Positions 22,401 through 32,990 of a DNA stretch of 64,000 bases are shown here, piece after piece; the stretch's first letter is position 1; each line of letters starts with the position of its first letter. Position numbers and translations under genes: made by a program. The notes under the pieces were generated by a model that saw only the letters and a list, made by a program, of their open reading frames with translations, searched no databases and was not told where the DNA came from. The stretch spans positions 1,054,001-1,118,000 of the forward strand of contig JAEHOE010000001.1 of the NCBI GenBank assembly GCA_016858145.1, in the 5' to 3' direction. The stretch comes from Edaphochlamys debaryana (taxonomy: Eukaryota > Chlorophyta > Chlorophyceae > Chlamydomonadales).

Positions 22401-23463
22401 CTCCAAATCCAATCCTCCTCCCCCACCTGCACGATGGCGAACACGAAGGCCAGCAGCTTCTGGTAGTACTGGAACTTGGCCCTGCCCGCCGCGCCCTCGT
22501 CGCGCTGCAGCTTCTTGAGCCCCGGGAAGGCGGCCGAGAAGAGCTGCAGCACGATGGAGGAGTTGATGTAGGGGATGATGCCCAGGGAGAAGAGGCCGAC
22601 CTGAAGAGGGGGGTTGGGGAGGAGGGCGGGGAGGCGCGGGCAGGGCGCACAAGGGCGTGAGCGAGGGGAGAGAGGAGAGAGAGGGGAGAGAGGGGAGAGA
22701 GGGGAGAGAGGGGAGAGAGGGGAGAGAGGGGAGAGAGGGGGAGCAGGGTCTTGGGACCTGAGAGGCGTTGCTTCCACGAGGTTCCATGGTGGGCAGCCGC
22801 CTCATTTGAGCCTTCCCGCAGCACTGCTTCAAACTTGAGCTCCACAACCGGCAACCGCCCCGCACACGGCACCCGCCTGCGCGCCCGCCGGCCCCCTTTC
22901 GGCCTGCAGCTGTGTCTGCCTCGTCCCCCCGAGCCCACCTTGGAGATAGAGCCTCCCGACAGCGTGTCAATGTAGCCCAGCAGGCCCGAGTTGGTCAGGC
23001 TGTCCGAGAAGGCATCCACGTCCACACCCGGCAAGCGGATGTAGACACCCACGCGGCTGAGCAGCAGCAGCGCTAGGAGCCCCCCGAGCTTCTTAGGCAG
23101 GTCGCTCCCCAGGAACTCCTGGAAGCTGAACTTGTCGTCCTCAGTGCCCAGCGCGGAGACCGATTGACGCCGAGTCGTCGACGTGGTCGTGGTGCCCGCA
23201 GGGCTAGCGGGAACGCTGCCCGAGGAGGTCGCCTCGCTGCTGCCGTTCTGAGTTGGGCCAGAGGCTGGCACTTGCGGCTTGTCCGTGGTGCCAGGCTCGC
23301 TCTCCGGCCCCGCACGGACTGTCTGCAGCGTCGCGCGCCTGCATGGTGCTTGCTGCAGCACCCTTCCGCACAGCCCTTTAGCAGGGCCGATCGACTTGAA
23401 GGCGAGCGGGAAGCATTTCCTGCCGCCGAGCGAGACCGAGCGCTGAGACGCTAGTCCCTGCAT
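19402..23463 (-). CDS. SECY1: Plastid preprotein translocase subunit SecY
   Basis: Chained minus-strand exons give a plastid SecY. Exon 1 (from the ATG at 23463) encodes a Ser/Thr/Arg-rich leader of about 100 residues, then FSFQEFLGSDLPKK and the first membrane segment with LSRVGVYIRLPGVD, the conserved SecY start. Later exons carry SLGIIPYINSSIVLQL (TM2 region), AIFFTAFSLTTLGI, NATGVMPLIFASSILALP, and the C-terminal TRMSLLGSVFLGAL; the last exon ends DVDKLYDNLKM. SecY is the thylakoid channel that works with SecE and SecA to translocate or insert proteins. Family members have ten TM helices and their main segments are all visible. One intron (21568-20740) holds copy 2 of the 547-bp repeat and another holds a G/A-rich 9-bp tandem array; neither interrupts coding sequence. 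Confidence 0.93.
20855..21401 (+). repeat. Dispersed 547-bp repeat, copy 2, in a SecY intron
   Basis: The homologue of 14844-15390, lying antisense to SecY and filling about two thirds of the 829-bp intron between the exon ending ...PVNYSN and the one starting YSSGNL. The intron's own splice sites are outside the repeat. Confidence 0.88.
22663..22744. repeat. 9-bp G/A tandem array in a SecY intron
   Basis: About nine tandem copies of GGGGAGAGA with slight variation at the left end. The transcribed strand of SecY reads a TCTCTCCCC polypyrimidine tract. Confidence 0.9.
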
Positions 23464-24493
23464 AATTCTGTGCTCTACTCTTACGTCAAAGAGCTAGAAC
23501 TCAAGAACTGCGTGGCCCAAATGCGCCGGGCAAGCTTTGCGCGAGGGAAGCTCTTCCCAAGTCGACCACGGCGGTGCGCGGGGGGCCTGCTATCTGGCCT
23601 ACACGACCTCACCATAAGCTGCGCACAAGGTGGATCTGCGGCGGGCGACGGGGAATGCGGGACCGTACGGCCGACCCCGGGTTCGTGTGCGGCCGGCGGG
23701 GCAGGGAGAATGGCCCCCTTGGCCCGCCAAGGGCTCCCGCGTGGAAAGCTAGTGACTGGGAGACGTGGGAGGAGAGTTTACCCACAGCCTGCCAAGACCA
23801 GCCTGGCGCGTGTTCGTCCAGCACCTCGGACACTGGTGCCACGGACAACCGCATCCACCGGTCCACCCATGCAATTTAGGCAGCTGCGTGCTTGCTAACA
23901 CCAATAGGCCCCCAGTCAATGCCGGTCACTCAGCCCCCATCACCCTGACGCTGACGCCCCAGGCGGCAGCGTCTGTGAGAGGAACCGACGAAAGGTCCTG
24001 GATTCATCACAATACGTCACTGCTCCCAATAACGTTCGCAGTCACCACCAGCCCGTCAGCCCCGAGTCACCAGTCCCAGCCCAACCGTGCAACACCCTGG
24101 CTGCAGCGGAGCCGCACGCGCAGCCCCCGTGCGCTTGGACACCCGCTGTCTAACAACAGGCGTCGCCGCTTTCGCAGCAGCGCGCCGGCCCTTGCGCCCG
24201 CCTTGATCCGCCACCTACAACCCTCTTTCTCAGGTCACAAGCGCGGCCAACCGTCCGCAGTTATTACCCTTGCGTACCCACCCTACCAGCAGTGCAGTGC
24301 TGCTCCAACCTGCCTCCCTGCCCGACAAAACCGTGCCCCCTCCAGCCCTCCCCACTGAGGCGCATCCGCCCCTTCGGCCCTGCCTCGCGCCCTTGCTCCT
24401 TCAACCCCGCAGGAGGCCATGCCATGGCTGATACCGGGGCCCGCCCGGCATGGCAAGGCACTGCTTGCCGCGGTGCAGCCGGGGCCCGCCCGC
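23464..24493. other. Intergenic region
   Basis: SecY promoter side and the 3' side of the uridine kinase gene, about 1 kb. Open frames are short and lack domain signals. No repeat or RNA gene is seen. Confidence 0.5.
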
Positions 24494-27400
24494 TCAGCAG
24501 TAGTAGCGGTCGCCGAACTCCCCCACTCCGGGCACCACGGCCCAGTTCTCATCGATGCCGTTGTCAATCTCCGAGGTGATGACCTGGGGGAAGGGTGCAG
24601 GGGAGGAGGACGAAGGGGCGGTCAGGAGGCGGCGGCGCATGCTCTGGCGCGGAGGACGCGAGTGGGCTTGAGGTTAAGTTCAGGGCGGGCTTGCATGGCC
24701 CCAGCCCTCAACCTGCACCTCGCGCTCCTTGATCTGTGTGGCACCGAACGCACCACCACCGCGCCACCGCTCTTCGTTCCTCGTAAGTCTAGCTTCTCAG
24801 CAGCACTGACCGCACTCAAATGAACGCACTACTCGCAAGTACTCCTGGCTGTTGCTCTTGACTCGCTAACAATGCGGCTGGGGACTAGGGACTGGCTTCA
24901 TTGACTTCACTGCAGGCACGGTCGGCGACTGGGGACGCATTGCCCACAGAGAGACGAGGGGTATTGCCTTCGCCATTGGACCCACGGCGCACGCACCTTG
25001 ACCTGCGGGTAGGTCTGGCAGACCTTGTGGACGCCGGGCGGTGCAGCGATGATGCACAGGAAGAGGATCTTGCTCTCCTGCACGCCCTTGTCCAGCAGCA
25101 CCTGGTGGGAGGGGCGGCAGAGGGGTGGAGCCTGGGTAAGCAGTGTGCTGACCCTCAAGGTACCAAGTGAGGCCGAGGGATGGAAGGGTGGGCGCGGGGC
25201 CGGGACGGGGCGGGGCAGCACGCGGCACACAGCAAGCCTGGGCGTTCACACCAGTCATCACGACGAAGGCTGCAAGCTTCGCGGCGCACAGCGACGGGCA
25301 GCCCCACATGTGCCGCCCCTACCCGCCCACCCTCCCACCGCCCGCAGCCGCACCTGGATGGCCTTGCAGGCGGTGTTGCCGGTCCCCAGCACGGGGTCCA
25401 GCAGCAGCACGTAGCGGCGGTCGATATCGGAGGGCAGCTTCTCGTACACAATGTCCTCCGACTTGCCGTGCCTTGGAGGGGGAGGGCGGAACGGGAAAAC
25501 GAGGAAGGGTTGAGCAGCAACAACACGGGGCAGTTGCGCCGGTGCCACCAGGCCAGCCCAACCGGGCCTGGCCTAGCCCAGCGCCCATCAGCCACCCCGG
25601 CTGAAGCACACACCCTTCCGTGCGAGGCCGCTCTCAGCGGCTCCGCCTCCCGCCCCGGCCCCACCTGTGCACCAGGATCTTGCCGATCTTGATGCCCTGG
25701 CAGCACTCCCGCAGCGCCGCCTCCATGGCCTCTCCCGAGCGGATCACCGACACGCCGCACAGCCCCCGGGCGAACTCCACGCCCACGTACTTCTGGCCTG
25801 CAGGGACAGGGGTTGGAAGCACGTGGGCGTTGCCAGAAGTGCATGCTGGGAGTTACGTTTCTTAGCGGGAGCAGTCAGGCGGCGCGGGGGACGGGCACCG
25901 CAGGGGCGGGTACGAGCCTCGGCAGGGCGCAGGTCCAGGACTGTGTAGCGCTGGGCCGCGCTCGACAGGGTTTGGCACCAGTTCGCCTCTGAACGGCCCC
26001 CCGGCGCCCACCTGTGGGCGTGACCACCACCTTCTCCATGAAGGGCAGGTGGCCCAGGCCCGCCTCCACCAGCAGGCGGTTGATGCGGTCTGGGGGGTGG
26101 GGGGCGGGGGGCGGGGTGGGGGCAGCGCGGTGCGTGTGGATGAACAGGTAGTGCTGGGCATTGGTGACATGCAGCCCGACATGTCGATAAGCTATTCAAT
26201 ACCCCCAAAGCTGGCAAACCCCCGCAATGCCTCCCCCGTTCCAACCCCAATGACCCCCGCCCCCACCCCCGGCCCACCCGCGTAGAAGACGAAGTCGCTC
26301 TTGGACGTCTCCCGGTCGCGCAGGATGGTGTGCATGCCACGCATCTGGAAGTTGCTGGGCATCACCTGGGGCGGGGGGAGACGGAGGAGAGGGCGCAGGA
26401 GGGCGACGGGGCGGGGTGAGCGGAGTCAGAGACGGGCCTCGCCCAACGCCCGCTGACCCATACTCGCTTATCTGTCTCATCCCACACGACCCTTTACCAA
26501 TTCCAAGGGGCGCAACCCCTGCTCCTCAACGCAGTCCCTACCCCCTCGCCCTACCCCTGCTCCCGCCCCCTGCCCCTTCCCTCCCCCAAGGGGAAGGTCC
26601 CCCACCTCCAGGTTGCGGTAGATGCGGATGAGGTCGTGCTGGCGCAGCTTGAGCCGGATGTGCTCCGTGATGAGGTCGATGGCCACCACGTTCTCGCTGT
26701 TCTGCCAGGGCACGATGATGTCGGCGTGGCGGCGCGAGGGGCCGATGAAGGTGTCGAAGGCGGGCTTGACGAAGCGCGTGTACTGCTCAATCACGCCTGG
26801 AGGGGGCGGCGGGGCAGGGGCCGGTCAGGGCGACGGCACCTCCACCTCCCAGCCCAGCCGCCAAGCCCCAGTGACCCCAACGTCTGCCCCACGCCCCCTG
26901 TCCCTGACCCTCCATTTCAAACGTCTAAGATACCCCCCCCCCTGGTCCGGTCCCCTGGCCTCGGCCGGCGCTCACTGGCCACGTCACGCCCCCGCGAGGC
27001 CACGTCGCGCGTGATGCGCCGCGCCAGGCGCACGTCGTCGTCCGTGTCCACGTAGATCTTCATGTTGAGCTGCTCGCGCACCTCCTCCATGGCCAGCACC
27101 AGGATGCCCTCCACGATCACCACGTCGGCGGGCTCCATCTGGGTCGGGCGAACGGGGAAGGGGGCGGGATGTGGGTTGGGGGCAGAAGGCAACCGGGGCG
27201 GGATGTGGGTCGGGGGCAAGGGGCAAGGGGGAAGGGGGCGAGATGTGGGTTGGAGCCTGAAGGGTGGGGAGGCGATGTGGGTCGGGGGATGTGGGACAGG
27301 GTATGTGGGACAGGGGATTGGGTTGGAGGTGGAGTGCCGTGGCGGAAGATGTGGTGGGGATGGCGGTACAGGCATCGGTAAGGCTGCACTTCTGGCACAG

Positions 27401-28438
27401 CGTGCCTGGCCATGCGCAACCGGTAACGTCCAGATCCCCACTGCTGATAGCCTCGTCGCCCTGGGCCCGCCCACGGGTGCCTCTCCTTGAGGTTGCGCCC
27501 TGCATCCACTCCTCCTCCGCGCTCTGCCCCGCCTCCTATACCGCTGCTGCCCCACCGTGCGCGTCTCCTGCGCGCGGGCGTGTTTTGCAAAGTCGTAGAT
27601 GGGGATCTCCACGGTGCGGCCCTCCTTGAGGCGCTGCAGACACGACAGCAGCTCCGCGCGGTCGATGGCGTCGGGGTGGTCAAAGTTGTAGTTGTTGGCC
27701 TTAGCCAGCTCCATCTCCTCGGGCTTAAGCGTACGGTAGAAGGAGTCCTGTGACGGGTGGAGGAGAGATGGGGGTGAAGAGGAGAAGGGCGGCTCGGGGT
27801 CGGTCCCCGCGAGGGGCCCGTCCCGGGACAACCCGTGCGGGACGTGGACGTGTCGCCACGAGCCTGACTAACGCCCTCGCGCTGCCCCGCCCCGCCCCCC
27901 TGCCCAGCCCTACCCTGCCCCGCAGCCCCGCATCCTCCCCCCCGACAGCCCGCAGCCGCCCACCCCCTGTGCACCTGGCTCAGCATGACCACGCACTGGT
28001 CGTGCAGCCGCTGCATGATGCGGTCGCACACGGTCGTTTTCCCAGAGGCTGTGCCGCCGGACACGCCGATGAGGAAGGGGTGCCTGCTCGGGGGACATGT
28101 CTGGACTCAGCGGGCACAGACTGGTCCAAAATGGACGGGATGCCTGCTCGGGCGACATGTCCCGGCGCAGTGGGCACAGACTGGCCCCAAATGGACCCAG
28201 AGCATGCTTAAGGTTGTGGTTGCGCTATCACGCACCTGTTCTGTCGGAACGACGGCACTCCTTGCTTGAGCTCGCGTCCGGGCGCTGGAGCTTCCCCGTC
28301 CTCCACGCCGTCGTGAGGATTCATACCTCCATGACTACGGTCCCGCATCGTCACGGCGTTGACGGAAACCCGCTGAGGAGACTTGGGGGTCCCATCCTCG
28401 GCCCCGGGACCCGGGCTCATCGGCATCGGCTCAGCCAT
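24494..28438 (-). CDS. Uridine kinase / uracil phosphoribosyltransferase fusion (UKL)
   Basis: Minus-strand exons from the ATG at 28438 to the TGA at 24494-24496 read as a two-domain pyrimidine-salvage enzyme. The N-terminal half is a uridine kinase: P-loop GVSGGTASGKTT, then NYNFDHPDAID, EGILVLAMEE, and DVRLARRITRD with PSRRHADIIVPW. The C-terminal half is UPRT-like: NRLLVEAGLGHLPF, GVSVIRSGEAME, the PRPP loop DPVLGTGNT, and the end PGVGEFGDRYYC. In plants this fusion phosphorylates uridine and cytidine; in several members the UPRT half is inactive, so UPRT activity here is uncertain even though the PRPP loop looks intact. The first exon encodes a Pro/Ser-rich N-terminal extension of about 65 residues. 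Exon 2's acceptor lies in a 60-bp tandem duplication. Confidence 0.92.
28081..28200. repeat. 60-bp tandem duplication containing a splice acceptor
   Basis: Units 28081-28140 and 28141-28200 share most positions. On the minus strand each unit carries CCCGAGCAGG; the copy in the first unit is the acceptor of UKL exon 2. Use of the second copy would add sequence that reaches an in-frame TGA. Confidence 0.88.
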
Positions 28439-29302
28439 CGCGCAGCACTACAGCTGGTCACAAGTTGCTCTCAGTGCGGCGAAAAACGCGGATAAAGCAA
28501 TTCGGCGACCCCGAGGTTGCAGCTCACGCGCGATTTAGAGTGGAACGCGCAGGTATGTTTCGCTACCGGGAGGGTCACTGGCACAACACTGAGGGCTATC
28601 ATATGTCGCCAGTCGCCGCGCAGGGGGAGTTGTCGGGACGTCATGCGGGCGATGAGGCATTCCCCTGGATCCTGACACGGTCGCTGGACCCGGGGGGACC
28701 GGCGCCTAGTATCTGAAGTGGCGGCGGCTGCTCGAAGCGCTGCCCCTGCACAGTACTGGGGAGCGATCAGTCTGGTCTGGTCTGGAGGATCAGGGGCAGC
28801 TTTCAGTGCTCACTGCTTAGGGGAAGAGGATCATGGCGGTGGGCTGAACCCGAGCGCCCCCGTCACCGGTGTCTCTCGGTATCTCCGATTCCCCGCCCCC
28901 GTGGTCCGCATGGTTCCCAGGGAGCGGGGACTGCCACTTGGGTCCAGTGCTGAGGGACTGGTGGCAATAATGGTGAAGATATACAGCTGTCAAAGCTCAA
29001 CAGTACAAGTTCAACTGCGTCAAGGGCCGTCCGGAGCCGTCCGCAGCAAAGTTGCTCACAGCCGCGCTATTCATGAGCCCGTACCGGACGACGGTTGTAC
29101 AGTGGTCCGAGGCCCTCCACCCGTTCCGCATGCCGTTACGGGTTGAGGACTATCCCCAGGGAAGGGGGGAGAAACGGCGGGCCTAAGGGGAACAGCGGCG
29201 CCTGCTGCACCACGCAAGCTACGTAACCTTTTTTGTGCGGCCCCCTGCCTCCCGCAATGACCTGAATTCCTCCCTCGCTCCTCCATCTCTACCCCCTCAC
29301 AG
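28439..29302. other. Intergenic region upstream of UKL
   Basis: It contains the UKL promoter. No protein with a recognisable domain is found. The last 90 bp begin a stretch related to the intron before exon 2 of the Ca2+-ATPase (compare 33412-33556). Confidence 0.5.
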
Positions 29303-29429
29303 GAGAAGGACGCGGACGGTCTCGCCAAGCATGGCGGCGCTCAGGGCCTGGCCAAGGAGCTCGAGACGGACCTGCACCAGGGCCTCAGCGACGGGACGGG
29401 GCTCAACAGCGTGGAGGCGCACAAGAACG
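29303..29429 (+). pseudogene. Detached duplicate of Ca2+-ATPase exon 2
   Basis: This 127-bp block equals exon 2 of the Ca2+-ATPase (33557-33683) except for one base, which changes Asp to Asn near the end of the exon. The flanking AG acceptor and GT donor are intact. Flanking intron sequence is also related (from about 29209 and to about 29455) but is clearly more diverged and lacks about 50 bp present in the other copy. It lies beyond the 3' end of ITPK and upstream of the ATPase's own first exon, so the normal transcript cannot use it. It is either a relic of a tandem duplication or an exon of an unrecognised transcript. Confidence 0.85.
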
Positions 29430-29583
29430 GTGAGCGCCCTGGACTGGCGGGAGAAGGTCAGCTGCATCCCCCGCCGTCGTCGCCCTGACTAGGCTGCATC
29501 CCCGTCGTCGTCATCCTGACTACGTTGCACGGTCCCTGCGAGCACAGAACACCTTCACCTCTCTGCCCAGCCGCGTGTCAGCG

Positions 29584-32225
29584 CTACAGTTCCGCCGCCC
29601 TGGCCGCCGCCTCCGCCAGGTGCTCCACCATCATGCCCTCCCAGTCCCCCATCTTGTCGTAGCCCGGAAAGTAGTTCACGTCACAGACATACACCTCCCG
29701 GGCTGCCCGCTCACCCTCCTCTTCCCCTTCCCCTGCTCGCTCTTCCCCCGCTTCCGCCGCCCCCGCTGGCACCAGGGCATCGAAGTTGAACATGCTCAGG
29801 CGCATGCGCCCCGACAGCTCCTGCGCAACGGCCCGCAGCACCCCGTCCGAAAGACACCGCCGGCCCTTCCCTCCTGCTCCACCTCCTGCACCGGAGGGCG
29901 AGGCCGCAGCTGCTGCACTGGGTTCGTGCGCGCTGGGCAGCGGCACGGCGGAGAGGCCGTGCAGGACCAGGGCCCCGCCGCTGGTGCCATGGCCGGGGGC
30001 GTGCTCGGCCCGCGTGCGGCCGCCAGGCGCTCCCCCTGCAGCGCCGTCCGCCTGCTGCGGCGGTGCGGCCATGCCGGGGAGCTGGTCAGCGGTGAGGGTG
30101 CCCCGCCGCTCCACGCGCACGTGCCGGCCCAGGACGTACACCTGTGTGGGACAGCACAGGGCAACGGAGTTGAGCCTCCCCCGTTGGTAGTGAGGCTTGA
30201 TTCCTGGGAGGACATGGACGCCATTATCCGTCCCCCCAGGCCGCACTGCAGGCCCGAGCGCTGGGCACAAAGGTCCGGCCCGACCCGCTCCCCAACATGG
30301 TGCACGGAAGGCAGGCACGGAAGATCCCGAATAATGTTACGCTGGATGTTTCCTACTGGTTGTGGGGGCGGCGCATGCCCCAGGCGGCCCAGACCCTTCC
30401 GTCCGTCCGTCCTTCCTTCCTTCCCTTCCGTCTGCGTGCCTCCCATGTGAACCCCTCCCACCTTGTACAGCGCATCCGTGTGCGGAACGTATTGCTGAAC
30501 CACGACCGGCAGCCAGCTTCCGTCTCCCCCGCCCTGGTCCTTGCATAGCTCCGTAGCTCCAGCTGCGGAGGGGCCTGGGCCCGGGCCCGGGTCCGCCCGC
30601 GGCTGCAGCGCCTCGGCAGCTGCCGGCAGCTGCGCCCAGCTGCTGGCCACCGCCAGGCCGTGCCCGCTGCCGCCCGCTGCGTCCACGCGGCGGGTCTTGA
30701 CCAGCAGCGGCGACGTGAGGCCCTCCGCGCTGCCCGCTGCAGGACACGGGGCGTCAGGGGCGCCGGCAAGTTCGTAGGGCGAGTCGGCCAGCAGCAGCCA
30801 CCTATACCCACCACAGGCTCTGGCCTTGCCCCTGCAGCGCGGCCTCAAGACGCCACTGCCGCCAGCAGGCACCTTCCTGCCGGGACACACAGCACCCGCC
30901 CCACCCACCCCAGGCCTCACCCTGCGCCCCCGCCTCCACCAGCCGCTGCAGCTCCTCCCGGCTGCCCACCACCGCCTGGGCAGGCGCGCGCAGCAACACG
31001 CGCTCCCCCCTTCCGCCCCGCACCCCCTCCCTCGCCCCTGCTCCACCCCCTGCGTCCCCCTCGCCCCTACACCCCACCCCCGGCCCCGCAGCTGCCTCCT
31101 CAGCGTCGCAGCTGCGCCGTCGCTTCCTGAGGCCCGGCCCCGACTCTGGCTCTTGCTCCGGCCCCGCTTCCAAGCTGACGCCCTCCAGGGGAATCGAGGC
31201 CAGCATGAGGGCCCGGTCGTCGGTGGCTGCGATGGCGTCCAGGGGGTCCAGGGCCTGGGCCTGGGGGTAGCGCTGCAGGTAGGCCGTGAGGTGGGCGTGC
31301 CACACTGGGGACCGGGTTAAGGAGAGGGAAGGGTGGGTGGGGTGGGGGGCTGTCGGGTGAGCTGTGATGCAGGCGCAGGGCCCGCGCCACAAGGGGCCTG
31401 CAACAACACGACCAAAGGGCTACACACCAAGGCAAACGGCGGGGCGAGCCGTCGTTCGACTTGCTACTCCCACACGGTGTGGGCCACACCTCTGCCTTCG
31501 CGTTCACCGTCAACCGTCAACCGTGTTAGAGGGGCCCAGGACTGTCACCCACGCCCCCAAGCTGCGCGGCTGCAGAGCCAAGCCTTGTCCGCCGCTCACC
31601 AGGGTCCGAGTGCAGCTTGTGCAATACCAGGTCAAACGGGGGAGCCCTCGGGACCGCCCTGGGGGCCTCTTGACGCTCAGGCACCGCGGGGCCCGGGCCC
31701 GAGCTCAGGCCCGGGCCGGTGCTGGCAGTTTCCCTGCGCGGCCCTTCCCCCGCAGAGGGCCCAGACCCAACGGCCGCGGAGACCTGGCCTGGCTCCGCCT
31801 GTGCGGCTTGGTCGTGCCCTGCGGCCGGGGCCTGCCCCTCCAGGGGGCGGTGGGGGTCCACGGCGACCAGGGTCAGCCCCGCGGCCTCCGCCAGAGCCGT
31901 CATGGCGGGGGTTATAACGCGCGGCATCTGGGGAGGGAGCGGGCAAGCCACGGAGGATGACATGGGTGGCTGCTGGTGGACAAAACGTGTTCGCGCGCTC
32001 GGCTGCGAGCTGGGGCCAGGAGCGGGAGAGCGCCAGGCGAAGGGGGGGGGGTGCTGGGGGCTCCTCCCGAGGACCGTGGTCGAGTGTACTCCGCACGGCT
32101 CCGCCCCTTTCAATTGTATGGGCACGCTCTCTCACCTTCTTGCTCAGGAAGGCAAGCGCGACGACGGCGCGCAGCGAGCGCGGCGGCTGCCCGGAAAGCC
32201 TTTCGGGCTCGCCCGCAAAGCTCAT
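29584..32225 (-). CDS. Inositol-tetrakisphosphate 1-kinase (ITPK, ATP-grasp)
   Basis: The first exon (ATG at 32223-32225) encodes MSFAGEPERL and ends ALAFLSKK. It joins an exon starting MPRVITPAMTALAEAAGLTLVAVD, which matches the ITPK N-terminal domain, then FDLVLHKL, then YPQAQALDPLDAIAATDDRA. Later exons carry LVKTRR and VVVQQYVPHTDALYKV, the ATP-grasp core, then YVLGRHVRV. The protein ends with MFNFDALVP and YVCDVNYFPGYDKM, the metal/substrate-binding ITPK signature. ITPKs phosphorylate inositol polyphosphates on the route to InsP6 and pyrophosphates. Several Gly/Ala/Pro/Glu-rich stretches are inserted between core blocks, making it longer than plant ITPK1 (about 320 aa). It is divergent from the Ca2+-ATPase gene. 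Confidence 0.88.
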
Positions 32226-32990
32226 CGCGCAGGGCTGTCCGAGCAGACTAAAGCTTAACAGCCATGCTGTTTGTGCAAGGTGGCCAGGCCGTGAGTGGCA
32301 TGTGCGCGCGCGGCTATCTTTTGACGGAATTCACGCGACAGATGCCGTCTTTTGCAAACCGTGCCCACTCCACTTTCCCCGTCTCCCCAGTTGCCGCCAG
32401 TATCAAGCCCGTGGCCCGAGAAGGTGGCGAGCGGGCGCAGGAACTGCTGCGACCCGCCGGGTCAGGCCCGCGACCTTCCGCGCCCCCAAGCTTGCGCACA
32501 GCGCTGCACCTTTCGGCACTTTCTATTGAGCTCTGCGGCGAAAACAGACGCCGCTCCTGTGGGAGAATCGAGCGTGGCCTAGTTCTTGCCTGGACGACCA
32601 GTCGGACTAGGCCACGCTCGATTCTCCCACAGGAGCGGCGTCTCTTCATAGCGGCTAAGTTGCCCAGCGCAGCTCTGTACCTCACTTGGTCTCCTGCACT
32701 GCTTTCTGGTCGACAGCCTGTTAGTCGCTCCACTCTTACTTCAACCTTTCGCCTTCGCCTTGAAAGCGTGGACCCTGCTTAGAGCCCCGCTACCCTCGCC
32801 TTACCTTGAGTGGTGCGTGGAGTTTACGGGCGTGAAAGCGACCGAATTGCTGTGAACGCGACGAGTATAGCGCCAAGTGTGTGCGAAGGCCATACGGCGG
32901 GCCACACGCGCACGCGCCCTCACCTCCAGGACCTCCCAGAGGAGCAAGAGAGGTTCAGCGCGAAGGCTACTGGAGCTATAGCAACGAGCT
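32226..32990. promoter_or_regulatory. Divergent promoter region of ITPK and Ca2+-ATPase, with hairpin
   Basis: 765 bp separate the two start codons. A perfect inverted repeat at 32546-32643 sits near the middle. No TATA box is claimed. A short open frame crosses the hairpin on each strand but is not considered coding. Confidence 0.5.
32546..32643. repeat. Perfect 38-bp-stem hairpin, 22-nt loop
   Basis: Positions 32546-32583 are the exact reverse complement of 32606-32643. RNA from either strand would fold into a stem the size of a small-RNA precursor. It could also be a young foldback element. Confidence 0.95.

Noticed and set aside
32264..32782. 172-codon plus-strand frame across the hairpin
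   Set aside because: It crosses a perfect inverted repeat and shows no domain; the region is the divergent promoter.
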